A stretch of DNA of 64,000 nt from Dorea formicigenerans. Its GTDB lineage: Bacteria; Bacillota; Clostridia; Lachnospirales; Lachnospiraceae. Positions 41,116 to 50,313 of this stretch are shown here, one piece after another. The translations under genes were made by a program, and so were the position numbers. The stretch spans positions 927,423 to 991,422 of the forward strand of contig NZ_CP102279.1 in the NCBI RefSeq assembly GCF_025150245.1, in the 5' to 3' direction. The number at the start of each line of letters is the position of its first letter. Positions within the stretch are counted from its first letter, which is position 1. A model generated the notes under the pieces. It was not told the origin of the DNA, did not search any database, and was given only the letters and a program-made list of their open reading frames with translations.

Positions 41116-42933
41116 ATGCCAAGAGGACGTATGGGTGGCAGACACGGTATGAGCACCGAAAAAGCCAAAGATTTTAAAGGTACCATGAAGAAGCTTATGG
41201 GATATCTTACACAGTATAAGATAGGTCTTCTCCTTGTAGTGATATTTGCAATAGGAAGTACTATATTTAATATTGCAGGACCGAAGATCCTTGGAAAAGC
41301 AACAACAGAACTATTTCATGGACTGATAAGTAAAGTTTCCGGTGGAAGTGGAATTGATTTTGATAAGATCGCAAAGATTCTTATCGGACTGATGTGCCTG
41401 TATGTGTGCAGTGCATTGTTCTCATTTATCCAGGGATACATTATGACAGGAGTTTCCCAGAAACTGACTTACAGAATGAGAAAAGAGATTTCGGAAAAGA
41501 TTGACAGACTTCCGATGGGATATTTTGACAAGATGACACATGGTGAGATTCTTTCACGAATTACAAATGATGTGGATACTTTAAGTCAGAGTCTGAACCA
41601 AAGTGCGACACAGGTTATTACTTCTGTTGCGACAATCATTGGAGTACTGGTCATGATGCTCAGCATCAGTCCGCTTATGACAGTGATCGCAATTTTAATC
41701 CTTCCACTTTCCATGGGGCTGATCGGAATGATCGTGAAGCGTTCCCAGAGATATTTCAAGGAACAGCAGGAGTATCTTGGATATGTTAATGGACAGGTAG
41801 AAGAGGTCTATGGCGGACATAATATTGTAAAGGCATTTAATAAAGAAGACGATGTCATAGATGAATTTGACAGAGATAATGACAGACTGTATCGTTCTGC
41901 ATGGAAATCACAGTTCTTATCCGGAATGATGATGCCGATCATGCAGTTCGTTGGAAACCTAGGCTATGTTGCAGTTGTAATTCTTGGTGGTTATCTGGCA
42001 ATTAAGAAGACTATTGAAGTCGGAGATATCCAGTCATTTATCCAGTATGTGAGAAATTTTACACAGCCGATCCAGCAGGTGGCACAGGTGGCAAATATGC
42101 TCCAGTCTACAGCAGCCGCTTCTGAGAGAGTGTTTGAGTTCTTAGAAGAGCCGGAAGAAGAGGCAGCACCAGAAAATCCGGTTGTATTAAAGAATCCAGA
42201 AGGAGCTGTAGAATTTGAGCATGTTCATTTTGGCTACAATCCGGAGCATACAATTATTCATGATTTCAGTGTAAAAGTAGAACCTGGACAGAAAATTGCA
42301 ATTGTAGGACCGACCGGAGCCGGCAAGACAACGATGGTAAAATTACTGATGCGTTTTTATGATGTGTCAGGTGGTTCCATCAAGGTAGATGGACATGATA
42401 TCCGCGAGTTTGACAGAGGAGAACTGCGTCGTATGTTTGGTATGGTACTTCAGGATACATGGCTGTTCAAAGGAAGTATTGAAGACAATATCCGTTATGG
42501 CAAATTGGATGCTACACATGAAGATGTGGTGAAAGCAGCGGATGCAGCTTATGCACACCGGTTTATCCAGACTCTGCCGGGTGGATATGGTATGGAGCTG
42601 AATGAAGAGGCAAGTAACGTATCCCAGGGACAGAAACAGCTTCTGACGATTGCAAGAGCGATTCTTGCAGATCCGAAGATTTTGATCTTAGATGAGGCTA
42701 CAAGTTCGGTCGATACACGTACTGAGGTGCGTATTCAGAAAGCAATGGATAACCTGATGAAAGGGCGCACAAGCTTTATTATCGCGCACCGTCTGTCTAC
42801 GATTCGTGACGCAGATCTGATTCTGGTCATGAAAGAGGGAGATATCGTGGAGATGGGCAGACATGAAGAACTACTTGCGAAAAATGGATTCTATGCGGAT
42901 CTGTATAATTCACAGTTTGAACAGACTGCTTAA
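41116..42933 (+). CDS. ABC exporter half-transporter with canonical site
   Basis: The 605-residue partner has a six-helix membrane domain and an ATPase domain with canonical residues: Walker A GPTGAGKTT, signature VSQGQKQLLT, Walker B LILDEATSSVD with Glu, and switch His in IIAHRLSTIRD. The signature Gly-to-Gln change is common in these exporters. It provides the hydrolytic site of the heterodimer with the upstream protein. AGGAGG of the ribosome-binding site overlaps the end of the upstream gene, and the operon is MarR-ABC-ABC. Confidence 0.93.
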   Translation: MPRGRMGGRHGMSTEKAKDFKGTMKKLMGYLTQYKIGLLLVVIFAIGSTIFNIAGPKILGKATTELFHGLISKVSGGSGIDFDKIAKILIGLMCLYVCSALFSFIQGYIMTGVSQKLTYRMRKEISEKIDRLPMGYFDKMTHGEILSRITNDVDTLSQSLNQSATQVITSVATIIGVLVMMLSISPLMTVIAILILPLSMGLIGMIVKRSQRYFKEQQEYLGYVNGQVEEVYGGHNIVKAFNKEDDVIDEFDRDNDRLYRSAWKSQFLSGMMMPIMQFVGNLGYVAVVILGGYLAIKKTIEVGDIQSFIQYVRNFTQPIQQVAQVANMLQSTAAASERVFEFLEEPEEEAAPENPVVLKNPEGAVEFEHVHFGYNPEHTIIHDFSVKVEPGQKIAIVGPTGAGKTTMVKLLMRFYDVSGGSIKVDGHDIREFDRGELRRMFGMVLQDTWLFKGSIEDNIRYGKLDATHEDVVKAADAAYAHRFIQTLPGGYGMELNEEASNVSQGQKQLLTIARAILADPKILILDEATSSVDTRTEVRIQKAMDNLMKGRTSFIIAHRLSTIRDADLILVMKEGDIVEMGRHEELLAKNGFYADLYNSQFEQTA

Positions 42934-43089
42934 AAAGGAATTTTGAAACATGAATGTGGAGCCGGGAAGGCTGTCAGATTAAGGGCAGTTTCCTGGCATC
43001 ATTTAAATTAAGTATTTTATAAGATTTCTATGGTTGTGCGAAGGACGGATTCTATAGTATAATGTAAATTCGTAAGGAGCTAAAGAGAA

Positions 43090-44052
43090 ATGTTAGAAGA
43101 AAAACCAGAATATAAAAAACGAAAAAAATATACGAAAAGACGTCAGCAAGTTATCAGACAGTTATTCTTTATAGGAGTGGCAGTCGTTGTTGTTATCATC
43201 GGTTGTGCAACATGGGCATTAAAGTCTGATAATATGGCAAGAAAGGCTGATATACAGGCAAAGACATCTCAGACCGGCAGAAAAGCGGATGCAGCAAAGA
43301 CATCGGTTGAGAATGGGGTACAGGCGAACAGTGAAGCTGTGAAAGAGAAGACAGATGATAAGGATACATCAGATACGACTAAGAAGACAGAGACGGCAGA
43401 GGAGCGAATTGCAAGGGTAAGACAGGAAGCAGTTACGGCAGGATACCCGGAGAAGGTCATTGAACTTCTGGATAAGAATCCGGAGACGGTACAGTTTGTG
43501 GAAGATTATGGAAAGAAGAAAGATCAGGCACCGGCTGCAACTGTGGAAGCAGAAGATGGTTATTCCGGTATGTTTCCGGAGATTCTCCAATGGGATGAAA
43601 GATGGGGATATTCTCCATACGGAACGAGTATTATTGCAGTAAGCGGCTGCGGTCCAACTTGTGTTTCTATGCTGGTCGTAGGGCTTACCGGAGATAAGAC
43701 AGTGACTCCTTCAGTAGTTGCTGATTACGCAACACAGAACCATTATGTAGATGAGAATAATGATACGACCTGGGCATTTATGACATCAGGCGTGGAACAT
43801 TGGGGACTGACGTGCCGTGAGAGTAATGGGAATGAGAGCGAGATCGCAAAAGAACTGGAGGCAGGGCACCCGGTCATCTGCAGTATGCGTCCGGGAGACT
43901 TTACAGATATCGGACATTTTATCATATTGACATCTTATAATAATGGAAATGTCACGATTTGTGATCCATTCAGCCTTGAAAATTCCAAGAAAAGCTGGAA
44001 TTATTCCCAGATCAGTTCTCAGATCAAAGCAGTTTGGGTATATTCAAAATAA
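43090..44052 (+). CDS. Membrane-anchored C39-like cysteine peptidase
   Basis: The 320-residue protein has a basic N-terminus, one membrane helix (about 25-44), a linker rich in Lys, Thr, Asp and Ala (about 50-150) and a C-terminal papain-like domain of the peptidase_C39_2 type. The catalytic Cys is in AVSGCGPTCVSML, the His in DIGHFIILTSYN and the Asp region in TICDPFSLENS. It faces outward and is likely a cell-wall or peptide-processing enzyme; the substrate is unknown. TATAAT near 43055 and AAGGAG before the ATG indicate its own promoter. It ends at a strong terminator. Confidence 0.85.
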   Translation: MLEEKPEYKKRKKYTKRRQQVIRQLFFIGVAVVVVIIGCATWALKSDNMARKADIQAKTSQTGRKADAAKTSVENGVQANSEAVKEKTDDKDTSDTTKKTETAEERIARVRQEAVTAGYPEKVIELLDKNPETVQFVEDYGKKKDQAPAATVEAEDGYSGMFPEILQWDERWGYSPYGTSIIAVSGCGPTCVSMLVVGLTGDKTVTPSVVADYATQNHYVDENNDTTWAFMTSGVEHWGLTCRESNGNESEIAKELEAGHPVICSMRPGDFTDIGHFIILTSYNNGNVTICDPFSLENSKKSWNYSQISSQIKAVWVYSK

Positions 44053-44070
44053 TTCATAAAAATTCATAAA

Positions 44071-44110
44071 AATACAGCCTCTAAATAAAAGTAGAGGTTG
44101 TATTTTTTTA
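44071..44110 (+). terminator. Intrinsic terminator after the C39-like peptidase
   Basis: AATACAGCCTCT (44071-44082) pairs with AGAGGTTGTATT around a 10-base loop, followed by a run of seven T. Confidence 0.85.
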
Positions 44111-44201
44111 GAAAATGGGTTACAATTGTTTAAATGTATACAATAACACAATATAAAAAGACATCCCAAAGATACGGGAGGGCGCAAGGAGGGACCCTGG
44201 A

Positions 44202-45656
44202 ATGAGTAATAATGAGGTCATGAAATTAGAAGAAGATAAAGATTTAAAAGGAGAATTTAAGGAGCTTTGCAAAGCCCTTCGTAATAATCATAGAATTAAT
44301 CCCAATCTTTATGTAGAATATGATGTAAAGCGTGGACTGCGTGATTCAGCTGGAAAAGGAGTCCTGACAGGACTGACTGAAGTTTCAGATGTAACAGGAT
44401 ATAATCTGATCAACGGACGTAATATTCCGGCAGAGGGACGTCTTTATTATCAGGGAATTAATGTTAATGATATTGTAGACAGTCTGAAAGACAGAAAATT
44501 TGGATTTGAGGAAACTGTATATCTGTTGATGTTCGGACATTTACCAAATAAGACAGAACTGGAACATTTCCTGGATGTGATGTTTGAATTACAGGAGCTG
44601 TCCGGACGATTTGTCCGTGATGTTGTTATGAAAGCTTCTAATGAGAATATTATGAATGCGATGCAGCGTTGTGTATTGACACTGTATTCTTATGATGAGA
44701 ATCCGGACGATATTTCTCCGGAAAATGTACTTCGTCAGGCACTTGAACTGATTGCAAAACTGCCACTTATTGCTGTATATTCTTATCATTCATATAGACA
44801 TTTCCGTAAAGATGAGATGCTCTTTATCCGTAACCCGGAGAAGGGATTGTCATTGGCAGAGAATATCCTTCTGATGCTCAGACCAAAGGGAGAATATACA
44901 GAACTTGAGGCAAAGGTACTGGATATTGCGCTTGTACTTCACGCAGAGCATGGCGGTGGTAACAATTCCACGTTTACAACGCATGTAGTAACATCTTCAG
45001 GAACAGATACTTACTCTTCAGTAGCAGCTTCTATCGGTTCTCTGAAAGGACCTAGACATGGTGGTGCGAATCTGAAAGTTCAGAATATGTTTGATGATAT
45101 TAAAGCTCATGTGAAAAACTGGGGAAATGAAGAAGAAGTGGGTGCTTATTTACACAAGATTTTGAATAAAGAAGCATTTGACCATTCCGGACTGATCTAT
45201 GGTATGGGACATGCGGTTTATACATTGTCTGATCCAAGAGAGGTAATCTTGAAGAGATTTGCCAAAGCTCTTGCAGAAGAAAAAGGACGGATGAAAGAGT
45301 TTGCTCTCTATGAGCTGGTAGAGAGTCTTGCAGGTAAGATGATCAAAGAGCAGAGAAATCTTCAGAAAAATGTCTGCGCAAATGTAGACTTTTACAGTGG
45401 ATTTGTGTATTCTATGCTTGGTATTCCACAAGAACTCTTTACGCCAATCTTTGCAATTGCCAGAATGCCGGGATGGAGCGCACACCGACTGGAAGAGTTG
45501 ACAAATGCGAACAAAATTATCCGTCCGGCTTACAAATATGTGGGACATCATACAGAATTTGAGACAATGGAAGAGCGTAGCGCAGAGAAGATTACAGATG
45601 AAGATGTAGAAGAAGAGCCGGAAAAGTGTAAGAAAGAAGAAAAAGGAAAAAAATAA
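44202..45656 (+). CDS. Citrate synthase
   Basis: The 484-residue enzyme condenses acetyl-CoA and oxaloacetate to citrate. Active-site regions are visible: His in VLHAEHGGGNNSTFTTH, His in YGMGHAVYTLSD and Asp in CANVDFYSGFVYSMLGI. The N-terminus is about 60 residues longer than the shortest bacterial forms, and the C-terminus ends in a lysine- and glutamate-rich tail. In strict anaerobes it serves glutamate synthesis through a partial TCA pathway. AAGGAGGGACC precedes the ATG. The HD-hydrolase gene follows after 28 bases. Confidence 0.93.
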   Translation: MSNNEVMKLEEDKDLKGEFKELCKALRNNHRINPNLYVEYDVKRGLRDSAGKGVLTGLTEVSDVTGYNLINGRNIPAEGRLYYQGINVNDIVDSLKDRKFGFEETVYLLMFGHLPNKTELEHFLDVMFELQELSGRFVRDVVMKASNENIMNAMQRCVLTLYSYDENPDDISPENVLRQALELIAKLPLIAVYSYHSYRHFRKDEMLFIRNPEKGLSLAENILLMLRPKGEYTELEAKVLDIALVLHAEHGGGNNSTFTTHVVTSSGTDTYSSVAASIGSLKGPRHGGANLKVQNMFDDIKAHVKNWGNEEEVGAYLHKILNKEAFDHSGLIYGMGHAVYTLSDPREVILKRFAKALAEEKGRMKEFALYELVESLAGKMIKEQRNLQKNVCANVDFYSGFVYSMLGIPQELFTPIFAIARMPGWSAHRLEELTNANKIIRPAYKYVGHHTEFETMEERSAEKITDEDVEEEPEKCKKEEKGKK

Positions 45657-45684
45657 AAAACATATAGATACAGGAGCATGGAAT

Positions 45685-46299
45685 ATGGAAGAGAAGCAGG
45701 AAAAGAGCAGAATAGACAGACAGTTTGATTTTATCCGGGAGATTGATAAGGAAAAGTTTATTACAAGACAGACTTTTTTATCAGATGCAAAGCGGCGTGA
45801 AAACGATGCGGAGCATGCATGGCATATGGCAATCATGACGTTGCTTTTAAGTGAGTATGCCAATGAGGAGATTGATGTTCTTCGGGTTATCAGTATGCTT
45901 CTTATCCATGATCTTGTAGAGATTGATGCCGGAGATACTTATGCATATGATGAGGAAGGAAAGCAAACTCAGAGAGTACGGGAAGTAAAGGCAGCAGACC
46001 GGATCTACGGAATCCTGCCGGAAGATCAGGGGGAAAAGCTTCGTGAACTTTGGGAAGAATTCGAGGAGGCTCAAACGCCGGAAGCTAAGTTCGCCCACGT
46101 GATGGATAATGTTCAGCCGGCGATGCTGAATGATTATACAGAAGGAAAAGACTGGATTGCCAAGGGTGTGCGGTTAAGCCAGATACTGGAACGCAATGCA
46201 CATACAGCAGAAGGTTCACAAAAACTGTGGGATTATGCATATACAAACTTTATTGAGCCAAATGTAAAAACCGGTAAGATTAAAGATGATACAAAGTAG
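45685..46299 (+). CDS. HD-domain hydrolase (YfbR/HDDC2-like)
   Basis: The 204-residue protein shows the HD_3 metal motif set: His in NDAEHAWHMAIM, His-Asp in LLIHDLVEIDAGDTY and a late Asp in HVMDNVQPAML. Family members such as YfbR are 5'-deoxynucleotidases that dephosphorylate dNMPs. Here it follows citrate synthase closely and may share its transcript, with no obvious metabolic link. The bidirectional hairpin at 46326 ends the unit. Confidence 0.88.
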   Translation: MEEKQEKSRIDRQFDFIREIDKEKFITRQTFLSDAKRRENDAEHAWHMAIMTLLLSEYANEEIDVLRVISMLLIHDLVEIDAGDTYAYDEEGKQTQRVREVKAADRIYGILPEDQGEKLRELWEEFEEAQTPEAKFAHVMDNVQPAMLNDYTEGKDWIAKGVRLSQILERNAHTAEGSQKLWDYAYTNFIEPNVKTGKIKDDTK

Positions 46300-46325
46300 A
46301 TACATCAGAATATAAACGATTATAA

Positions 46326-46381
46326 ATGCCATACAGACTGACAGATATCCGAAATCAGGATATTTATAGTCTGTATGGCAT
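46326..46381. terminator. Bidirectional terminator between convergent genes
   Basis: ATGCCATACAGACT (46326-46339) pairs with AGTCTGTATGGCAT (46368-46381), with an inner ATATCC/GGATAT stem. It lies between the stops of the HD hydrolase and the YkgJ-like gene. Confidence 0.75.
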
Positions 46382-46390
46382 TCTTGTTTA

Positions 46391-47035
46391 TCATTTTGAA
46401 AGCCGCTGATAGAACTGCTCATAAAAATCCACATCTTCTATGTAGGGGAGAAGATAAAAAGTCTGAAGTATCTGAATACTGAGTGCCTTTATCTTTTCAC
46501 TGTCTTCGGATGTCATAGCATAGTTTTGTAACGGTTTGAGATAGTAGTGCCAATCAGATACGAATTTTTCGTGCCTTGAAAAATCCGGCTCATCAATCCA
46601 TTTACGGACTTTAATCTTTGCCTTGCCGGGTTTTGGACATTCGTGAGTCTGGAGAAAATATGAAAAAGAATTATTTTCATAGTAACGCCCCAGTGGAAAA
46701 AGCCGGCAGAATCCCGGACGGAAAGGATGTATGCTGCAGCGGCTATCTTTATTCAAATACATGCAGGAATCGGTATTTCCATTCATTTTAAGGTGAGGCA
46801 GGATTAGCCCGTCTACGACACCAAGTTCCAGGGAAGAAGCAAGAAGAGCCGCAGGCGTGGTCTTAAGCCCCATGCATAACCGATACATATCATACGGGTC
46901 CAGAACAATGGAATCTCCCATGCCCTGACAGCAGGAAGCACACCCCTGACAGCCCATACAATCAGTTTTTACCATATCGTTGGCAGTATATAGTCTACCG
47001 TCTGAAATTTCATTTAAATCAATATCTCTTAACAT
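46391..47035 (-). CDS. YkgJ-family cysteine-cluster protein
   Basis: The 214-residue protein has the YkgJ metal-binding cysteine cluster: DCMGCQGCASCCQGMG near the N-terminus, then CMYLNKDSRCSIHPFRPGFC and ECPKPGK. Such proteins bind zinc or iron-sulfur; some are linked to oxidoreductase maturation, but no activity is settled. The C-terminal 80 residues are helical. The gene is alone on the minus strand, convergent with the HD hydrolase and divergent from yerC. Confidence 0.88.
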   Translation of the reverse strand: MLRDIDLNEISDGRLYTANDMVKTDCMGCQGCASCCQGMGDSIVLDPYDMYRLCMGLKTTPAALLASSLELGVVDGLILPHLKMNGNTDSCMYLNKDSRCSIHPFRPGFCRLFPLGRYYENNSFSYFLQTHECPKPGKAKIKVRKWIDEPDFSRHEKFVSDWHYYLKPLQNYAMTSEDSEKIKALSIQILQTFYLLPYIEDVDFYEQFYQRLSK

Positions 47036-47235
47036 ATTTAAGTCCTCGTTATTTTATTATCACAGGCATTCATGAAATTAAAGCTGCCTGGATTTATTAT
47101 AATAAAAATATTGAGATAATGTAAAGGAAAAACAGTGTTTTTGTACCTTTCGAAAGGAAATGTATGGACTTTAAAAATTTACTGTGTTAAAATGTAACAG
47201 TGATGAGATATGAAAACAAAGGAGTGTAAATATAT

Positions 47236-47544
47236 ATGAGCAAGAAGATCAGAACGGAGGCGGTTGACTATCTTTTTAGCGCCATCTTAAGTCTGGAGAA
47301 TAAGGAAGAATGTTATACATTTTTTGAAGATATCTGTACGATCAATGAGCTGTTATCGTTGTCTCAGAGATTTGAAGTTGCAAAGATGTTAAGAGAGCAC
47401 AAGACTTATCTGGAGATTGCAGATAAGACAGGAGCTTCTACAGCAACGATCAGCCGTGTGAACCGTTCATTAAACTATGGCAATGATGGATATGATATGG
47501 TATTCGAACGAATTGGCATGGGAAGTGAAGAAGAAAATAAATAA
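47236..47544 (+). CDS. YerC/YecD-type TrpR-related regulator
   Basis: The 102-residue protein matches the TrpR-like YerC/YecD family of Firmicutes: INELLSLSQRFEVAKMLREH, then a helix-turn-helix TYLEIADKTGASTATISRVN and RSLNYGNDGY. Homologues are often beside pcrA or histidine genes, and some repress amino-acid genes; the target here is unknown. AAAGGAG precedes the ATG by about 13 bases. The strong terminator at 47582 closes this single-gene unit. Confidence 0.93.
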   Translation: MSKKIRTEAVDYLFSAILSLENKEECYTFFEDICTINELLSLSQRFEVAKMLREHKTYLEIADKTGASTATISRVNRSLNYGNDGYDMVFERIGMGSEEENK

Positions 47545-47581
47545 GAAGAAAAAATTCAGATAGAATAATGAGAATGATATC

Positions 47582-47615
47582 AGGGACTGTTTCGGAAAAG
47601 AAACAGTCCCTTTGT
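47582..47615. terminator. Terminator between yerC-like and MFS genes
   Basis: AGGGACTGTTTC (47582-47593) pairs perfectly with GAAACAGTCCCT (47600-47611) and is followed by TTGTTT. It can serve both converging transcripts. Confidence 0.85.
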
Positions 47616-47626
47616 TTAAGTGAGAA

Positions 47627-48877
47627 TTATTTTTCTACATATTTTCTGGAAAGAGCGTAAGATCCGATCCATCCAACTAATGTTACGATAGTCAGGATAA
47701 ACAGAAGAATCCAGGCACTTGTGTATGCTCCTGTTCCGTCATAAATCGCAGCAACCATAAGAGAACCGCATGTCAGACCAACCTGAGTAAAGCTGTTTGC
47801 AATACCATAAGCCTGTCCATATTTCTTTGTACCAAATACAGCAGCTGTTACAAGTGGTGGAGTTACAGTTCCTATGGCATCTCCAAGTCCGAAGAGGACT
47901 GCCATAATATAAAGCATTGTTACGTTGCTTCCCATTAACATGAAGATGAAAGATACTGCGAATGCAACACATCCACATACAGTACTGACAACAACACCGA
48001 AACGGTCATTTAACCATCCAAGTACGATCTTGCCAAAGATACCAACCATTGAGTAGATGGAAATAATTGCAGCCTGAATTGCCGGTCCGTGCATCTCTTC
48101 AATTGCCGGTGGAAATTGTCCCAGAGAACCGGAGTTAATAAGACCGTTGCAAAGCATACCGATCAGCATTAACCAGAAGAAGAATTTTGGCCAGCACTGC
48201 TGAACTTCTAAAGAAAGATCGGACTCTTTTTTATCAGAAGATTTATCAGCAGTTTTTGTATCGGCTTCGTCACTTCCGTATGGTTTCAGTCCTATATCCT
48301 CAGGACGTTTACGAAGGATGAAGAAAGCAGCTGGAAGAGCGATTACAAGTACGATCAGAGCCATGATCTGGTATGTATGTCTCCAGCCATATTTTTCAAG
48401 TAACATAGTTACAATCGGACTGAAGATTGTACCGCCAACTCCGATACCAGCCATTGCAATACTCATTGCAAGACCACGTTTTTTAGCAAACCAGTTTGTG
48501 ATCATCATACTTACTGGGATCAGTGCAGAATTTAACCAGAATACTCCAATGAATACAGAGGAGATATACAGGTGAATTGCATTCTGAGCCAGTGAGTAAG
48601 AGGCGTAAGAGAGTGCGAATCCGATAATGCTGATGCATTGGATTTTACGCATATCGCCTTTTGCAAGTCTGGAAGAAACCATAGGGGAAATAAAAATTCC
48701 CAGTCCTTGAAGGATTGTATTTGCAAGAGTAAATCCGCTTCTTGAAAGACCAAGTTCTTCTGTTACCTGAATGAGGAATTTGTTACTAAGTGCCATGATT
48801 GGAGGTACCATTGTACATGTGATGAGAAGACATCCAATTACAATGTACCAGCCATAGTGTATTTTCTTCTTTTCCAT
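47627..48877 (-). CDS. OFA-family MFS transporter
   Basis: The 416-residue protein has twelve hydrophobic helices and the OFA (oxalate/formate antiporter-like) opening HYGWYIVIGCLLITCTMVPP. The MFS loop motif FAKKRGLAMSIAMAGIGVGG after helix 4 and GWLNDRFG between helices 8 and 9 are present. A charged loop lies near residues 190-215. OFA members exchange small carboxylates. It follows the amidohydrolase gene by four bases on the minus strand, so it probably imports that enzyme's substrate or exports its product. Confidence 0.9.
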   Translation of the reverse strand: MEKKKIHYGWYIVIGCLLITCTMVPPIMALSNKFLIQVTEELGLSRSGFTLANTILQGLGIFISPMVSSRLAKGDMRKIQCISIIGFALSYASYSLAQNAIHLYISSVFIGVFWLNSALIPVSMMITNWFAKKRGLAMSIAMAGIGVGGTIFSPIVTMLLEKYGWRHTYQIMALIVLVIALPAAFFILRKRPEDIGLKPYGSDEADTKTADKSSDKKESDLSLEVQQCWPKFFFWLMLIGMLCNGLINSGSLGQFPPAIEEMHGPAIQAAIISIYSMVGIFGKIVLGWLNDRFGVVVSTVCGCVAFAVSFIFMLMGSNVTMLYIMAVLFGLGDAIGTVTPPLVTAAVFGTKKYGQAYGIANSFTQVGLTCGSLMVAAIYDGTGAYTSAWILLFILTIVTLVGWIGSYALSRKYVEK

Positions 48878-48881
48878 AGTC

Positions 48882-50054
48882 TTATTCTCCTTGTTTGTTT
48901 AACCAGTTGAATGCACAGGTTGCGTGTACAGCAGCTCCGTACGGAAGAGCATCTTCATTGAAGAGGACTCCTGGGTTGTGGTGCTGTACCGGACATCCGT
49001 CTACCTTTGCGTCTATCATGAAGTAAGTTGTTGGCACATGCTCAGAAATAAAAGCAAAGTCATCGGAAGGTGTTACCATATAATTAGTTTTTCCGATGAT
49101 TCCCGGTTCAATTTCAGAAGCATAACCGGCTAATTCCTTTGTCATCTCAGGATCGGAGTATGTAGAAGGAACATCGGAAAGTACTTCATAGTCAACGGTT
49201 GCTCCAAAAGCTTTTCCCTCATACTCGCAGATTTCATGCATTCTGCTGACTAGTTTCTCGCGAAGCTCTTTGTTGTAAGTACGAAGAGTTCCCATCAGAA
49301 CAGCCTCGCCTGGGACAATATTCGGTGTTGCTCCTGCGTTAAATGCGCCAAATGTCAGGATTGCACGCTCAGCAGATGGTGTCTCACGTGCGATCAGGTT
49401 CTGAAAAGCACTGTAAATGTGAAGACCAACATTAATTGGATCGATACCAAGTTCCGGCATTGCTCCATGACAGCCATTTCCATGAACGGTAATCTTGAAT
49501 CCGTCACAGGAAGAGGTCATATAACCAAGTCCGTAATTCAAGGCTGGTTTGGAAGAATCCAGCATAACATGCATGCCGACAGCAGCATCAACTTTTGGAT
49601 TTTCCAGGATTCCGGCAGCAATCAGCTTTTTGGATCCTGCAAATGTCTCCTCAGCCGGCTGGAACATAAGTTTTACACTTCCACACAATTCATTGCGGTG
49701 TTCATATAGCATCTGAGCTGCACATAACAGCATTGCTGTGTGAAAATCATGTCCACAGTTGTGAGCTGCATCAGTTTCAGTTTTAAATGGAAGATCGTTG
49801 TTCTCCGGCATTGGAAGAGCATCCATATCTGCACGAAGCAGAAGAACCTTTCCTGGCTTTGCGCCTTCAATCAGAGCAGTCACACCGGAAGGACAGATTT
49901 CGATTGGATTCAATCCGATTTCACGGAGACGCTCCATGACGTATCTGGTTGTGTTTGGCAGATCCTCGCCAGCTTCTGCATGCTGATGAAGATAACGTCT
50001 GTCTGTCTGCAATTGAGACTCAAGCTCTTTTGCACGCTTCAAAAATTGATTCAT
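48882..50054 (-). CDS. M20D-family amidohydrolase
   Basis: The 390-residue metallo-amidohydrolase resembles hippurate, N-acyl-amino-acid and IAA-conjugate hydrolases. Metal-site motifs are visible: HNCGHDFHTAMLL with the M20D cysteine, MFQPAEETFAGSKKL and QHHNPGVLFNEDALPYG. The dimerization domain is at about 185-295. It releases an amino acid or amine from an acylated or peptide-like substrate in the cytoplasm. It is the first gene of a two-gene operon with the OFA transporter, after AGGAGG (50063-50068), and is divergent from the regulator at 50314. Confidence 0.92.
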   Translation of the reverse strand: MNQFLKRAKELESQLQTDRRYLHQHAEAGEDLPNTTRYVMERLREIGLNPIEICPSGVTALIEGAKPGKVLLLRADMDALPMPENNDLPFKTETDAAHNCGHDFHTAMLLCAAQMLYEHRNELCGSVKLMFQPAEETFAGSKKLIAAGILENPKVDAAVGMHVMLDSSKPALNYGLGYMTSSCDGFKITVHGNGCHGAMPELGIDPINVGLHIYSAFQNLIARETPSAERAILTFGAFNAGATPNIVPGEAVLMGTLRTYNKELREKLVSRMHEICEYEGKAFGATVDYEVLSDVPSTYSDPEMTKELAGYASEIEPGIIGKTNYMVTPSDDFAFISEHVPTTYFMIDAKVDGCPVQHHNPGVLFNEDALPYGAAVHATCAFNWLNKQGE

Positions 50055-50313
50055 TATAATTCCTCCTTTTAAATTAAAGACAATATAAAGACGTGTCTAT
50101 ATTATAGAAAAATGTTAAAATAAAGTCAATATATATTGATAAAATGTATGTATTGTACAAAAAACTATTGCCTATATTGCACAAAAAGCAGTGATTTTAA
50201 TTAGGAATAATTAATAAGAAATGTACGAATATAAGAAGTGTGAAAAGGGCAGTTAGCCATATCAGAAAAAGTGTGGTATCATATTATGGAACAAAGCAGA
50301 AGGAGGTCGGAAT

